From Phoronis australis (lineage: Eukaryota; Phoronida; Phoronidae), in NCBI GenBank assembly GCA_002633005.1, contig NMRA01000475.1, forward strand, positions 1 through 62,000: a DNA stretch of 62,000 nt, given 5' to 3'. Below are positions 24,501 through 36,160 of this stretch, piece after piece. The position numbers and the translations under genes were made by a program. The number at the start of each line of letters is the position of its first letter. The first letter of the stretch is position 1. The notes under the pieces are model-generated. The model did not search any database. It saw only the letters and a list, made by a program, of their open reading frames with translations, and was not told the DNA's origin.

Positions 24501-27500
24501 CAATTCCAGTCGACTATTCAAACAGCCAACTAGCGTCTCTCGAATCTACCAAAGGTACGCGACCTGTAGTCACGGCATTCTAGGTGGCCCATATTATTTA
24601 ACACAACAAAGACGTGTTATGCTAATACCCAAGTATAAATTATAGATTTGTTTACAATTAATAGAACAGCAAAAATGCCATTGTTCATGGGTATTTATTA
24701 AGTATAAAATTGAGTATTTAACTACAGAAATGTTCCATTCACGAAGGTATTGCGACCGCTGCTTATTTTGGCCTCGGAGATCTATACAATGGGAGGCGAG
24801 ATATTGACCGTTAACGAGGGGGAGAACTACCGTGTCCTTTCTTTAGCCGTGACATTCTGTTTTGATAACAGAGAATTTTACAAAACGTTAGGAGAATAAA
24901 TTGGGTCTTTAAATGAACTGTGCACAGAGCCGTGGCTTTCATTTAGCTTTTTGTTATCGGGTATGCCAGCGTACTACTGCTTAAATTTCACCAGGGTTCG
25001 GAAGTAAACAAGAAAAAAACCAACGGCGTCGGTTACGACTGCGTGACTAGCCAAGAGTGTGCCATTAAAATGAGCTCTTTCAACGTAACTTTGAGTAAAC
25101 CCTGATGTCGTCCTACATCACGTGTGCTCCAGCTATGTCTAAATAATTACATATTAATTATACTACAAACCGAAGATTGTCTTTCTAACGCATAGGAAGC
25201 TAAAGCATCTAACAAAACCAACGTGAGCTACGACGGTAGAAAACTAGACAGTATGTTTTCAACCTTACTTCGCAGGCTTTCAAATGTACGCTATTCAAGT
25301 TTTCCAAATGTGGTTGACACCAACAAGCCGAGACAAGACAAAAAGGATCTATTGCGTTGCTCTTCACAGCTAAACAGTTTAGCAAGATTTCGCTACCACG
25401 CAAGCCTACCTGTTCGGTCAAGTGTTACGTCTCAGGATTACTCATCTATTTTTCCAAAGTAAATCCAGTTTTATTTTGCTACAATTTCTAACATAAAAAC
25501 CCCCACAGACGATGTCTCTATTACTGAGCCGATCGTTCTCAGCGTGCGCCACGGTGTCGCTCTTGGCCTTAGGAGTGTGACTTTAGACTTTGTGTTTAGA
25601 CTTTGAATTATTTCAACAATGGTTGTCATAGACAAAGAAGCCTTTTAATCTCATATCACGGTTCCTAATTCAACTGCAGGCATGAGTGCCGTCATACTGA
25701 GATATTCTTTGATAGTAATTAGTTGAAGTAAACTTGGCCTTTCAGGTTACTCAATGAATCGACAGATAAATCCTCTGGCTCCTGAATTGAATGTGACGTT
25801 ATAACAAAATTCTATAGGCTGAGATGAATTCAAAATGGCGCTTAACCAAAATATTTGGTCAGAGAAGAATGCTCTCTCAAAGTAAATGTTTTGTTTAACC
25901 AGTTGATTTGAACAAAGGAAGTCCGAGTCCATACATAAAGTAGTCATCGATCGCCAACCTAGATGTTTACATACGAAATCTTTGTCTCTCTAAAGCATTT
26001 GATTACCATAAATAAATGTGGTGTACTAACGACAATCAAGATGCAACGTAATTGAGCTACTGACAGCAAGATCTAATCAACAATTTGAGTAAAAAAACAA
26101 AAAAATGGTGCAAGGGAGTTGTAAATAAAAGATACCCAGATCCGTTCTGTTATTTAATCTATCTTTATTTACAATCCATAGCCTATCTCGCTTTTTGGCC
26201 ATTAATCACTTCGTCACTACTCTAGACGCATTTTCATTACGGTGTTGGCAGAGACGTTATCTTTGAGATAAGCAGAGGGGATTACACTAAATATTAAAAA
26301 CGCTATTACGGGTCGACCACTGTTACACTTACTTACCTTTTCAGGATTTGGGTGAAATCCTCCACCATTTAGGGTGCCACTGTTAAGTATATTCATGTTG
26401 TTTTCACAAGCAGAAGTGTCGAAGTCGGTACTTAAGTCATCGACTTTAGGCAAGAAGGTAACATTGTCCAAAGAACTGATACTATCAGAGCTGCGGTCGC
26501 TGCTTTCATCGATCGAAGAATCAGTAAGCTGTTTGTCATAATTGATTGACAGATTATCCGCTGTATTGTTTGAGTTGACAAGTTGCGAAGTCGCCAGAGG
26601 TTCCGTGCGCCTGCGCAGGTGTGTCGTCTGCTTAGTGGCTTGACTTGCCTGATTTTCTGCAGACTGTTCATCTTCAGCTAACTTTGATAAAACAGTCGAG
26701 CCCAGTGGAGGGCCATCGCTTGATTTTTTTACTCTTCTGAATTGTTTTAAGTTGTTAAAATCGCTTGGAACTCGTCCTTTAATTTTTCCGGACAATTTTC
26801 CCGCCATCTTTACTTTGTAGTCATCTGTTTCTGTGTTCAGTGGTGCTTCGTCGGAGAGGCTGTCCGTTTGATCAGATCCTCCATCGAGAACTGTTTCTAC
26901 GTCACTGAAGCTTACTCGCTTCTTTCTCTTGTTTTTCGTGCAGTGCTGAGATGTTTTCTAAAATACGCAGATGGAGACCTTTTGTGGAGGGAGTTGTAAC
27001 TTGGAAACAAACTGTTCATCTTACAAAACTCATTTGTTAAAAGAGCTGGATTCAGCTTTTTCAGTTCGCAAGCTACACAGGCCAAATTTGACTCAAAGAG
27101 ACAGAATTTAGACAAAAGTTAACAAGTTGACTATGCTACACAAAACCAATGTGATGATGTAAATTCAGCTTCTAATAACCCGAAGACTATTTTGGAGATT
27201 ACAACATTTACATGTCAGGCGCGCATGACAAAATGCGGAACATTTACGTAAAAATTTAAGACTAGCATAACTGAATCGGAAGTAATTCCAAGAGCCATAT
27301 GTCATTGCACGCATAAGTGAAGTTTGATTTATCTGTTAAAATAGCGATGTTGACATGTTCTAAGATAAGTGTAGGAAATTGGAAATACAAATACGCGATA
27401 AAGACATCACAAAACTTTCAATGTGAAGCACACACCCAAAGTGAGACATGCATAGATACGAGACTGAGAGACATACGAACGTACGATGGCGCGTATGATT

Positions 27501-30500
27501 AGTGAAACTTCTAGGCACATCAACTTAGATACGAACACTAAAGCAAAAATAGTTTCTGAAACAAAAACGCACATGGTTCCGAGTAGTCACGTGGGTCTAA
27601 AGACGTACTTACAGATACAGCATTTCATTTTACAGCAGGCCTTACACCCGTACTAATTTCCGATGCGCCACCTTCCGTCCCAAAAACAATATTTGATTTA
27701 GACCACTAACTTTTATGATTTTTTTTTTTAACGAGAAGTGATTTTTAGACTTGCGTGATAGTTCCTGCGATCATGCTAGGCGAACTTGTAAAGGCTGGTC
27801 ACAAGCAGCAGTGAACTGTCACTTTTTCTAAGCCCAGTCAATACTAAGGACAAATTTGAGTGGTCTGTAAGTGGTCTAAATCATAAATAAGTTTTTGTGA
27901 GGGAAGGCGGGTTTATAGCGACTGTCCAAATCTAAATAAGTCGTCAATCTAATGACCAATGTTCATGACACGCGTGTGAATTTTAATTAAGCAATATTTT
28001 GAAAGATTTTACAGTTGTAGCAAAATGTTTGAGAAGGCATCGCGACATGTAACGTTAGATCCCAACATTCCTACCCGAGAGGCTGTCATTATGCCGGTAT
28101 AACGATGATTGTCGTGGCACATTTCTGGTCTAACATGGCGCAGTTCTTCCCAGCTAACTGGTAACATCGGAGTAGTACTCCCGTCACAGCCGTCAGGAGG
28201 GAGGAGTGAGTGCGAAACATCCTGCATCAAGCCTGCCATATTAATACGACCATTCTGCACTCTCGCTATCTCTTCCGACGAATTTTCTGAAAGTTAGCCA
28301 AACCAATGCCGCTTTAATAAAAGATGTGATATTTGCTTACACAATATCATTGCATTTTGGACGTGTGAGTCGACGGTAATCCTCAAACTAAATAAAATTC
28401 CTATTAATCGTGTACAAATATTGGCACGTTAAATCATCATAATATCATAAAGTCGACCTTTAGTTTACCCATTTTCCTTCTGCGCGAGATCATCAATATG
28501 TGTGCAAAGTTAACGCCATCGAAATAACACACATTTCAATAGACAGGATGACAGGCGAACTTTTCTTTTGCAAAACAGGAACTGATTTCAACTTACATAT
28601 TGTTGTTCTATTTACAGATGGTTGTGTCATCTTGCCAGGCATTTTAATAAAGATCCGTTGAATCTCTCGAACAGGCTTAAAAAGATCTAGTCTGCTTCAC
28701 ATAAAGTGAAATCCGGTTTATTTCATGCGCGCACCCAGGCGAAGTGGACAAAAAGTTTCCCCTCAGAGAAACAAAAACTCCGAAAAAAGTAGAAAATCAG
28801 ACAAAACTCCACTAAAAAGGCAGGAACTACCTAAATTCGGCGAATACACAATTCAAAGCTGTGAACGTACCCCGTTTTTAGTAAAAGGTCCTCATTCTCA
28901 AAAATTCATGAATATTATTATGTAAACCATATTAGAATATGCTTATCATAATAATAACTGTAAGTTTGTCAATCATTTGAGTTTGCAACTGGTCAAATCT
29001 AATGCAACATTTCAGATCCCATATTTTCATTCCCACGAGCCGTGGCTATTTTAAATCGAATGTCATTTATTAAAATGGTCTTGAATCTGCGTTCCGTCAC
29101 AAAAACAACTTTTGATTTAGGCCACTTTACGTTATGAATGAATTGGTCTCAAATTGTTCCTTTAAATGTAAAATTCGTCGTGGTTTCTGGGCTTTGAATG
29201 CATTGCATTTTATGTACAGAGCATAGTCTTAATGAATAGCTTTCTTTTCAAGCCCAGAGAACACTTCTTCATTGCCTAAGGAAAAGTCGAGACCTGCTTT
29301 ATAACATGTGGCTTTAATTTAACGTGGAAGGCAATCGTACTTAGTGCTGATTTTTAGTTGAATTACAATATTCTAGTTATCCGGAATAAATTTTCAAGTT
29401 AATTAATGTCCCCGGGTTCTAATTGACAATCCATGCGTCACTCCGTAAATGACGTTCGCGACCCGAATCATTCTCAGGCAGTTTCGTTTGTGCGACGATT
29501 CGTTTCGGATATCTGTTGGTTGCATATTAGTTTCCAAAAATCGCTGTAATTATTTGGTTTGGGTGAGTGTTCTCAAATAATCTTAGATTAAACTAGAACG
29601 CAGCTGAGTGGATTTACTTGTTGTCTGATGTGCAGTGGACGGGTAATGGCTGCACCTAGCCACCACGAAAACACGAATCTTGTACATGGTGAAGCTGTAC
29701 TGGTTGCTAGCTCGAGTGACACCACCTTCAACTGAGGCTTGACCGGAGTCTTTGCAGTCATCTCGCGATACTTAGCGTTTCAAAAAAATACTCGTAGCAG
29801 GTGGTGACGGAGCAGTGAAGGGAAATACCTACGCTATGGCATCCTTCTTCACAACATGTTAAACAGCTACCTTCATGATCTCTGCGTAGTATACTGTTGA
29901 CATATCTGTATCTTAGTTTGTATTTTGTAAACATCACAGCAATTACGCTAGTAGTTATTGTATCGACAGAAACGTCTAGTAATTAGAATGATCCTATTGT
30001 AATTAGCATAAATAATCAATGCTCAACACTATCACACACAATCGAATAGTACATTGTAGTTGCAGTCTAATAAATGTATGTAAGGCCGAAGTTGAAAGAG
30101 TTTTAATCATTAGGGTTCACTTGTATTTTGGGTCTATTTAGTAGCTTTGTTGTTGTTTTCGAAATATTAATTGTTCATCATTAGAAAAGATCACAATACA
30201 GATGGTAATCAGTGATGAATTGCAAAAACACGCTTAGCCCCTGATTTGACGTTTCTAGCCTGTCCGTTAGTTCGACAGTAAACGCAAGAATCGGTAGTTG
30301 ATCTAAAACGTCATGAAAACTAATTGCCTCAAATCCCAGACACCACAGCAAGTAATGAACAGTCAGGCTGCCGTCGCGGCCAATTTTCAGTGCCAAAACA
30401 TTAAATTATAGGGGTAGACCAGGTTTAGGGGCAGTTTTGAGGCAAAATTTACGTGTAGGCTCAGTGAATCTGGTGTGTTTGTATTTGTGAACATGTTGGA

Positions 30501-31314
30501 AATGAGAAAAGACCACTTGTTCGGCTGTAGATGAACTTTTCTTCAAAATGGCGGTCCCGTGTTGCATTTGTGCATTGTGAGTAGCGACTGACGAATCGGA
30601 TGCGACTTCAGGTACCCCTCAAACAAGCCCCTGAGAATTGCAAAAATTTAGTGGGTTTACAGCACTTTTGGACCACACTTTGGAATTTGTAGAAAATTTA
30701 CTTTCAAAATCTAGTGTTGGCTAATGGCGCGCGTCGGCAGGGATGTGTTGGTTTTGGGGTGAACAATTCCAATTTTGTGTTTTCAGTTTGACCCTTTTTT
30801 CTCATTAACCTTCTTTGCTTTTCAGTAGGGATGACAGGGACAAAAATGCAAGACAGAATAAAGTGTCTGTGCTCATCTGTAGGGCTTTTGATGTGAAATG
30901 ACTCAAGACTTTTCATTCTTTGCCTACGGTTTTCGACAGAGTGAGGAAAAGGTGACAAGTCCATTGATGTATGTTCTGCTAGCTAAAATCCAATGAGAAC
31001 AGGCGTGCGTTCAGTAACGCTAGGACCTTGCTAAAATCTAGCCAAAACCACGTGATCTTATTTAAAATACATGGCAATATCTCACGTAATCTCGCGAAGT
31101 ATTGCTTTTTAGCGAGGTCCTAGCGTTACTGAACGGGTGCCGGGCTGTTCTGTTTCATGATGAACGACTGTAAATGAGCGCCGCCTAACGGTCATTTTGT
31201 AAAATACAAACCTGAGACCAAGACAGAGCCATGTGTCACCACAGTAGGATCACAAGTAGACCACGTCGATGACATGCCTTTGTCGTATTCCTCAAAGGTG
31301 AATTCTACAGGATT
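18548..31314 (-). CDS. SNCAIP: Synphilin-1 orthologue (alpha-synuclein interacting protein), ten exons recognised
   Basis: Joined in phase, ten minus-strand exons give about 1,134 codons; human synphilin-1 has about 919 residues. Order: disordered acidic and Ser-rich N-terminal part with KKRVSF, ankyrin repeats, coiled coil, then a proline/serine-rich tail. The ankyrin region matches human synphilin-1 closely, for example LVEFNMDVTMENYAGQSP against LVEYGANVTMQNHAGEKP and YLIVVESCM against YLVVVETCM. In vertebrates this cytosolic scaffold binds alpha-synuclein and E3 ubiquitin ligases (parkin, SIAH). Invertebrate function is inferred only. All junctions are GT-AG and all phases agree. The start codon and the last exon are not settled: the first ATG in the first recognised exon is at 31275, and the 3' end is either a stop at 18548 or a splice at 18596. 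Confidence 0.88.
18596..19976 (-). CDS. SNCAIP: SNCAIP, long proline/serine-rich tail exon
   Basis: Acceptor TCCTATTTCAG, then RKFNEVSHKLMVFHTAI and a long disordered tail of 460 codons. Visible motifs: SSPATSYRFSSRG, PPRQLLKQPPMPLKKPPPKY with a PPxY WW-ligand (19201-19222), repeated TP and SP sites (RTATPEF, RTPTPEM), an acidic run DDDDDT, and SNESGRRNDNRGQI near the end. A strong donor (GTAAGT, 18595-18590) suggests a further exon. Without splicing the frame stops at 18548. Confidence 0.78.
20332..20562 (-). CDS. SNCAIP: SNCAIP, exon with alternative end
   Basis: Acceptor TGTTGTTTTAG, then NQMVHQVLDKAEKLTESL, RRMKSIEQRFRQM and ELMRYVKG. Donor GTACAT gives phase 2, which fits the next exon. 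If this weak donor is skipped, the frame continues YIGKYLEIAGMRPKL to a stop at about 20283, giving a shorter protein without the proline-rich tail. Confidence 0.65.
21115..21308 (-). CDS. SNCAIP: SNCAIP, coiled-coil exon
   Basis: Acceptor TTATTTTCACAG, 194 bases, donor GTAAGT. Reads CLEINKILLDQQQ, then SFEKDVRNLLGDIVSQLQGL and RSLLDKAEKG, amphipathic helix. It ends in phase 2, and the split codon completes as Gln. Confidence 0.82.
21527..21569 (-). CDS. SNCAIP: SNCAIP, 43-base coiled-coil exon
   Basis: Acceptor TTTATTCCAG, donor GTATGT. A 43-base micro-exon: one base completes a Thr codon, then LREENASLKGYLEE, a heptad-like continuation of the helix from the preceding exon. Easily missed by gene finders, but the phase fits both neighbours. 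Confidence 0.82.
21817..21986 (-). CDS. SNCAIP: SNCAIP, third ankyrin exon and start of coiled coil
   Basis: Acceptor TGTGTGTTTCAG, 170 bases, donor GTAAGT. Holds the most conserved synphilin segment (TLVEFNMDVTMENYAG, then AGHYHCVNYLIVVESCM) and runs into the helix SVEVSESANEVRT. It ends in phase 2. Confidence 0.93.
22217..22459 (-). CDS. SNCAIP: SNCAIP, second ankyrin exon
   Basis: Acceptor TTTTGTTTCAG, 81 codons, donor CAG|GTAGGT. Reads NGRAKCLSWLLRN, then SRCLLHLACGSGHVNCLYTL and DDEGNTPAHMAARNGHLGCL. Two ankyrin repeats, matching the central repeats of synphilin-1 (human: VDQDGNSAVHVASQHGYLGC). Confidence 0.92.
22646..22849 (-). CDS. SNCAIP: SNCAIP, first ankyrin exon
   Basis: Acceptor TTTTCTTTCAG, 68 codons, donor GTACGT. 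Contains an ankyrin repeat: DPNGNTMVHLAAATGNLDCL followed by RLLSSKCGELLSQCN, then DLDQTPTEVAIV starting the next. Aligns with human synphilin-1 IHDENGNNLLHIAASQGHAE. Confidence 0.9.
23361..23503. repeat. 78-bp tandem duplication in SNCAIP intron
   Basis: AACTGTTGGC, CATCGAAACATATCTCGTGC, TGGAACACCTTGAA and CTCTTCAACTATC occur twice, 78 bp apart, with few differences. Confidence 0.85.
23504..26336. other. SNCAIP intron sequence, no other feature recognised
   Basis: Lies between the 26337-26957 exon and the first ankyrin exon. No conserved reading frame and no paired inverted repeat seen. Confidence 0.5.
26337..26957 (-). CDS. SNCAIP: SNCAIP, long disordered exon with PP1-type RVxF motif
   Basis: Acceptor GTATTTTAG, exactly 207 codons, donor AAG|GTAAGTAAG. 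Begins KTSQHCTKNKRKKRVSFSD. KKRVSF (26907-26924) is a textbook protein phosphatase 1 RVxF docking motif followed by acidic residues. The remainder is rich in Ser, Asp, Asn and Thr, includes SSIDESSDRSSDSISS-like acidic serine stretches, and is predicted to be disordered. It ends FHPNPEK in phase 0. Confidence 0.75.
28075..28286 (-). CDS. SNCAIP: SNCAIP, exon 2 of those recognised
   Basis: Acceptor CTAACTTTCAG, 212 bases starting with two bases of a split codon, donor GTAGGA. Reads ENSSEEIARVQNGRINMAG, then PVSWEELRHVRPEM, ending MTASR in phase 0. No named domain; probably disordered. The frame stays open past the donor for a while, so the donor choice rests on its fit to consensus and on phase. 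Confidence 0.6.
28723..28915 (+). mobile_element. MITE-like element, second member of the 9888-10092 family (partial)
   Basis: Starts CATGCGCGCACCCA like the inverted ends of the element at 9888-10092, and contains AGTAAAAGGTCCTC followed by AAAAATTC, as there. The right inverted end is not seen. Lies in a SNCAIP intron. Confidence 0.4.
28916..31007. other. SNCAIP intron sequence, no feature recognised
   Basis: AT-rich with short open frames only. Confidence 0.5.
31008..31135. mobile_element. MITE, CGTTCAGTAACGCTAGGACC family, copy 1
   Basis: Left arm CGTTCAGTAACGCTAGGACC then TTGCTAAAA. Right arm TTTTAGCGAGGTCC then TAGCGTTACTGAACG. The two are near-perfect inverted repeats of about 30 bp with a 128-bp total span. 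A related copy lies at 38373-38515. Confidence 0.85.
31212..31314 (-). CDS. SNCAIP: SNCAIP, first recognised exon
   Basis: Acceptor TTATTTAG, 103 bases, donor GTTTGT. Reads NPVEFTFEEYDKGMSSTW, then STCDPTVVTHGSVLVS. The acidic start resembles the N-terminus of human synphilin-1 in character. It ends in phase 1, which completes a Glu codon with the next exon. Translation may begin at the ATG at 31275-31273 or in an unseen upstream exon. Confidence 0.6.
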
Positions 31315-31544
31315 CTAAATAAAAATAAACCAGATTTAGCCGGTTAGATTTAAAACTCTGTTGGTAATAAGGAAAAGGCTCAGTGATCACTCAACAAAAC
31401 ACCGGTGCTGCAAATTTTGCAAGACCAGATACAATGTACATTCTGACTATATTTACATCAAATTTTACTTTAAAATTTACATTTAAACAACATTATTGCC
31501 GGAGACTACGTTCTTCGAATATGAAAACGATAAATTTGTAGAGT

Positions 31545-31573
31545 NNNNNNNNNNNNNNNNNNNNNNNNNNNNN
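31545..31573. other. Short assembly gap (run of N)
   Basis: 29 undetermined bases directly next to a tandem repeat, so probably an unresolved part of that array. Confidence 1.
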
Positions 31574-31683
31574 GCAGAATGGTGGGTTTGTAGCCGCAGA
31601 ATGGTGGGTTTGTGGCCGCAGAATGGTGGGTTTGTGGCCGCAGAATGGTGGGTTTGTGGCCGCAGAATGGTGGGTTTGTGGCC
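31574..31683. repeat. 22-bp minisatellite, at least 5 copies
   Basis: Unit GCAGAATGGTGGGTTTGTGG plus CC, nearly perfect. The left side is lost in the gap. Open frames across it on both strands are repeat artefacts. Confidence 0.92.
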
Positions 31684-34600
31684 TCTTTAAGACATTGAAT
31701 GACATGCACGAAAGTAAAAGTCAACTTAATGAGTTCAGTTTTCGACAATCCCAGAAGTGATTTCTTAAGTGGATGAGAATCAATTGGAAAGGATTTTCTT
31801 AAAAGTAAATGGTATAATTCAGGTGGTTTAATTGGGCTTAAGTGGAAGTTATGCCTATGAAATTTCAAACTAGGGGTGGGACACTGCTAGCTTTTAACCT
31901 TTCTGTTGCTCTCTCTCTCTCTTTATGATCATTACCAAGGGGGTGACGACGGGTGTGAACACACCTACCTACTGACGGCAGCTGAGGTCCACTCACAGAA
32001 CCACCAACGGGACTCCACCGGGACAATTCAGTTTTTACCCGAGTCTGAAGAATCTACAACGCGAACGACTGACGCACAAGGTGGTGCAAAAGTCAAGGCT
32101 TCGATGTTGAGAGGAAGAGGGGAGGTGGTGGAGAGTAAAGTAAACAATATGGCCACATTTCCATCTACTCTAACTCCTCTAATTCTACGTTCAATAGATA
32201 TACATATACCCATGCGCTATTCTGTTCTCACTAACACCTATATGTTTCGCAAACATGAAAGATAATCAACTATAGTGAAGTACGAGTAGCTTTATAGTCC
32301 TCCAAGAGAGCATTTTAATGCTTTTCAAAAGGATAGTCGTACCTGATAGCACTTAAAAAAGATAGAGGTGGAACTCTTCAAAACGGAGTCGTCCATATCT
32401 GGGAGATAACAGTGATGGTCTTTAGCCCGTTGTCTTGAAAAGGCGTTAGAATTTGTGCGAAACCTTGGATACTAAACCTATGTAAAAGGATTAAATACGA
32501 GATACAACATATTTAATTGCCATGGATATCGCGTGCAAATAGGTCGCCTATTGAGACAATCGATATAGATTCTAAAATGCATTTATCATTTTAACTGCTC
32601 ATATTTTAATGGACAGTCGTGCGTCTGAATTCTTTCTGGAATGTTTTAAATTTTGCCAAATGTCAAGGTTAACGAGGCTATGTTATACTTCACTCGAAGA
32701 ACAAAACTAATCAGTTTACCTGATATACAGCCATTCCTTACGCTCAATCGCTCCGTGTGAAGAGAAGCCGGAGATTCGCCCAAATCGACAGTTGTCAGTG
32801 TAACAACTAGCTAAGTGAATTTCGCGTGTGCAACTAAGCCTCGTGAAAATAAATCCCTTCCACACGTTTGGATTTTTACAAAAGATGACGTCGAGTTCCT
32901 CATAATAATTTTACCCCCTTGGACTTACAAATGAGGTAACCTGATAATACAGTGGCTTTATTCGCCCCATATCGCACATAGTTGATAGAAAACATAGGAC
33001 ACAAAGACTTGCGGCAGGACAATTATATAGGTCAACAGTAGGCATGATGCCAGTCGCGCGTGCGCTTTATTGACATTGAAAAGAACCAATGAGGCGAATG
33101 GAGGGCGCTTTATGCAAATGAAGTTGTCATTACCACCCGCCGTACAGGCACCGAATGCACGTAAACTGATACGGGTTATTATATATTCATTATTTTGGAA
33201 TAACCATGTTTCACAAATGGTTTTATACTTTCAGTCATTAAGAAAAATGAAATTTTGTTCACTGCTAATCTCACGTACCGCTGAACCCCTTGACCAAAAT
33301 AGAAAGGTACAGACCACACAATCTCATGGCATAGGCGTCGTTGAATGCGTTAGTATTGCTCAAGTTCACGTCGTTTACTCCTTTAATTTAAAGTTTACAT
33401 TTTTTAGAAAAGAAGGAACTTTGTAAACGAACGCAACATTTTACGCAATTACTTGGAAGAACTCGTAGTATAGCAGCCGAGCCGTATCAATCCGGCAAAA
33501 AACAACCATCAGCTGGAAACGTGCAGCAGTTCAGGGGCATTTTTTTTAACGAAAAGCTAATTAGGGATTTATTTTGGCACAATACGTGACGAAGTTCAAA
33601 GGTAAATTTCTCGTTAAAAACCCCGCTGTAGACAGAATTTTCTTTTGAAAAGTGCGTAATACATTTTGCCAGTGTTGCCTGAGGGTATATCATACAATAC
33701 GTTAGATCAAATCCAGTGATGTATCAGTAATAATTACAATATTGCAAAAACGTATGTGTGATATTTGGCAGATTGCAAAGTTATAAACTCGTGACCGTTC
33801 TTACCTTGGTATTGAATGGTACTGTGGTAAAACGATTTGAACTATTTTTAAAAACGTTTTGTGAAGTAACGCAGAACTGATTGTGGTTCAATCCCGGGCC
33901 CTCTTGTTCGTAAAGCTACCACCTCATCACTGCACTAGTTCGTCACCTCATCACTGCACTAGTTCATCACCTCATCACTGCACTAGTTCATCACCTCATC
34001 ACTGCACTAGTTCGTCACCGAGCTCGAAGGTCACATTTGTTCTTAAATAACCGTAAAATTTAAACCACCATGTGAATGCAAACCGGCATCAAGGCATTTC
34101 AGTTCCTACGGTCACACAAAGGTGTTTTTTCAAGTACTAAAATGTCCACTGAATTTCAATACACTTCATTTGCGCGGGCTTCACGAAAACCTTGCCATAT
34201 AATTAAGTGATGTTTGTCGATTGTTTGTATTAAAAACGATCGTTGTAAGTCCAATGAGATAAATTAGATATAGCTCATTTTATATGACAACAAATCATGA
34301 TCTTTCCAAAAGCATAATCCATTGTTTCTTTGCAGTTTTCAAAATAACTCCATAACGTTTAGGGTAAAAAACTGGTAACAGGCTAACCGAACGAATGATC
34401 GACACTCGATCGAAAATCCTACTTTGGGCCTATGGTGTTAAATATTTGAAGTGAATAAAAAATTGTCTGGTTTCACTAAAAATAAATTCAGTGGCTGCAA
34501 GTGTTTGCGGTTGAGAGAATGAATACACCCGCTCTCATAACGGCTAGTTAGTCTAACTATGGCATTTTTAACAGAAGCATGCACATTAAAATAATGTGAA

Positions 34601-35080
34601 ACGAGTTTCTAAGAATTTGAACTGACTTACTTTTAACATATGTCAAATTTTTGGGTAAAATTAAAAGTTTTCTGTTTATTGAAGTGATAATTATATCAAT
34701 TAGGTAGATGTCAAACTTTAGACGACTTTAACTACAGTACGTGGCGTGTTTTGATAGGCCATTTTTGTGCCTTTCTATTTTCGATGATTTTAGTAATTTT
34801 AATTGCTAAAATAACTAGATAGAGAAGAATAGATGTTTTAAAAAACACATAGTTTTCTCTATCTATTTTTTGGGTACATGTGCAAAAAATGTGAACTTAG
34901 CTTCTTAATCTATGTCCCGATCGAAAAACGTGTCTTAGATTTTTATTTACAATCAAACATCAGCTATCCTTAAATACTTGGAAATTGTTTTAAAAAGAGG
35001 TTTTGGTTGTAGGTATTTTCGTTGTTAGAGAGTGAATCGAAGCTTTTTTTACAAATCAAAGATGCTACATGGACCGAGAG
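31684..35080. other. Upstream region of SNCAIP, non-coding as far as seen
   Basis: Contains a CT-microsatellite patch at about 31908-31922 and the tandem repeat at 33920. Two donor-like sites on the minus strand (near 33804 and 35168) could belong to upstream SNCAIP exons, but no start codon in phase was found in either. Confidence 0.4.
33920..34017. repeat. 24-bp tandem repeat, 4 copies
   Basis: CACCTCATCACTGCACTAGT plus TCAT or TCGT, at 33920, 33944, 33968 and 33992. Confidence 0.93.
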
Positions 35081-36160
35081 AGTCCTAGTTATTTTTCTGA
35101 CGCTCAACGCGCATGCAAAGTTTCAATTCACGAACGATGTTATCGTGGTACACTTCGACACTACTTACATGTAAGCAAATGTATGCCGGACTCTGTGACT
35201 GGAAGGCGGAACCTGATCGTGTAGTGTGCCGGGCCCTGCGTTGACGTCTGCACCCAAGCACATAGTAAAAATCGCTTCCACACACCCAGTAGTCAGGAAT
35301 TTTTTTTCAGATATTTCGCCATACGAGCGGACTCTCTCGCTTGACTACCCAAATCCAAATAGTAAAGAATGTCCCTTCGACTGCACTCACGCTATTTATC
35401 GCGTACTGTGTGCTCACGTCTACATTTTGTCCAGAATACTAGCATTTTGCGTATGCTAATTACTCATAAGACGACAAATATGACGCGACAATGAACCAGG
35501 TGTTAAGCCGCTCTGCTGCCTTCTGACCAGGCGTCCAGCTTGTCTTTTCCATTTCCGAACGCGGCTATATTGGTGACGCGTTTTGGTTCTTTTATTTCAA
35601 TGAATTGTTCTTACAGTCTTGTTTTGAACAAATGCGTTCAAATACGCCTCCCAGTGTTCAGTGCAATTAAGTAACTCACTGTCTTCAATCTCGAATGTAG
35701 CATTTCATCGAACAAGAAGCTCGTGAAAGCGATTGAATTTTTAATCCAGGCGACGAATGCACTAATTACCACCGAGTGTAGGCATTATTCCGTGATTAAG
35801 TGTAACCATAGATTTAGCCCTACACGTCACGCGAAATCGACGTCTTCTATACAGTGGCATCAAAGTACGTTATACATATGATTTATAATCTATTCACCTA
35901 CAACACCTTTTCTAATCACTAAGCAACGGCAAGTGAGCAAAATGATGGAAATGAAAAAAGAGACCCTTTCGTTGGGTTTTGTTCCAGACGAAGCATTACC
36001 GTTTTGTACTGAGGGGTGAAGTTCGTGAGACAGCTGAATATTTAACCCGTATGATGCCGAAATAGTACAAGAAGAGATGTCATGCAGTCAAAAATGGTAA
36101 CACCGCCTTAACAAATGCAAAGATAGAGGAATAATATCATAGAACCCTGCATGGAACAAG

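Noticed and set aside
28597-28642. Minus-strand ATG exon (MPGKMTQPSVNRTTI) with a GTAAGT donor, as an alternative SNCAIP first exon
   Set aside because: It ends in phase 1 with T, and joining to the exon at 28286 makes a TAA stop. No other phase-compatible acceptor was found.
31493-31868. Repetitive frames across the short gap
   Set aside because: They are the 22-bp tandem repeat (TNPPFCGHK pattern) and run through Ns.
33804-33874. Possible internal SNCAIP exon ending NRFTTVPFNTK
   Set aside because: Good donor and right phase, but a poor acceptor and no similarity to synphilin; kept only as a hint for the missing 5' end.
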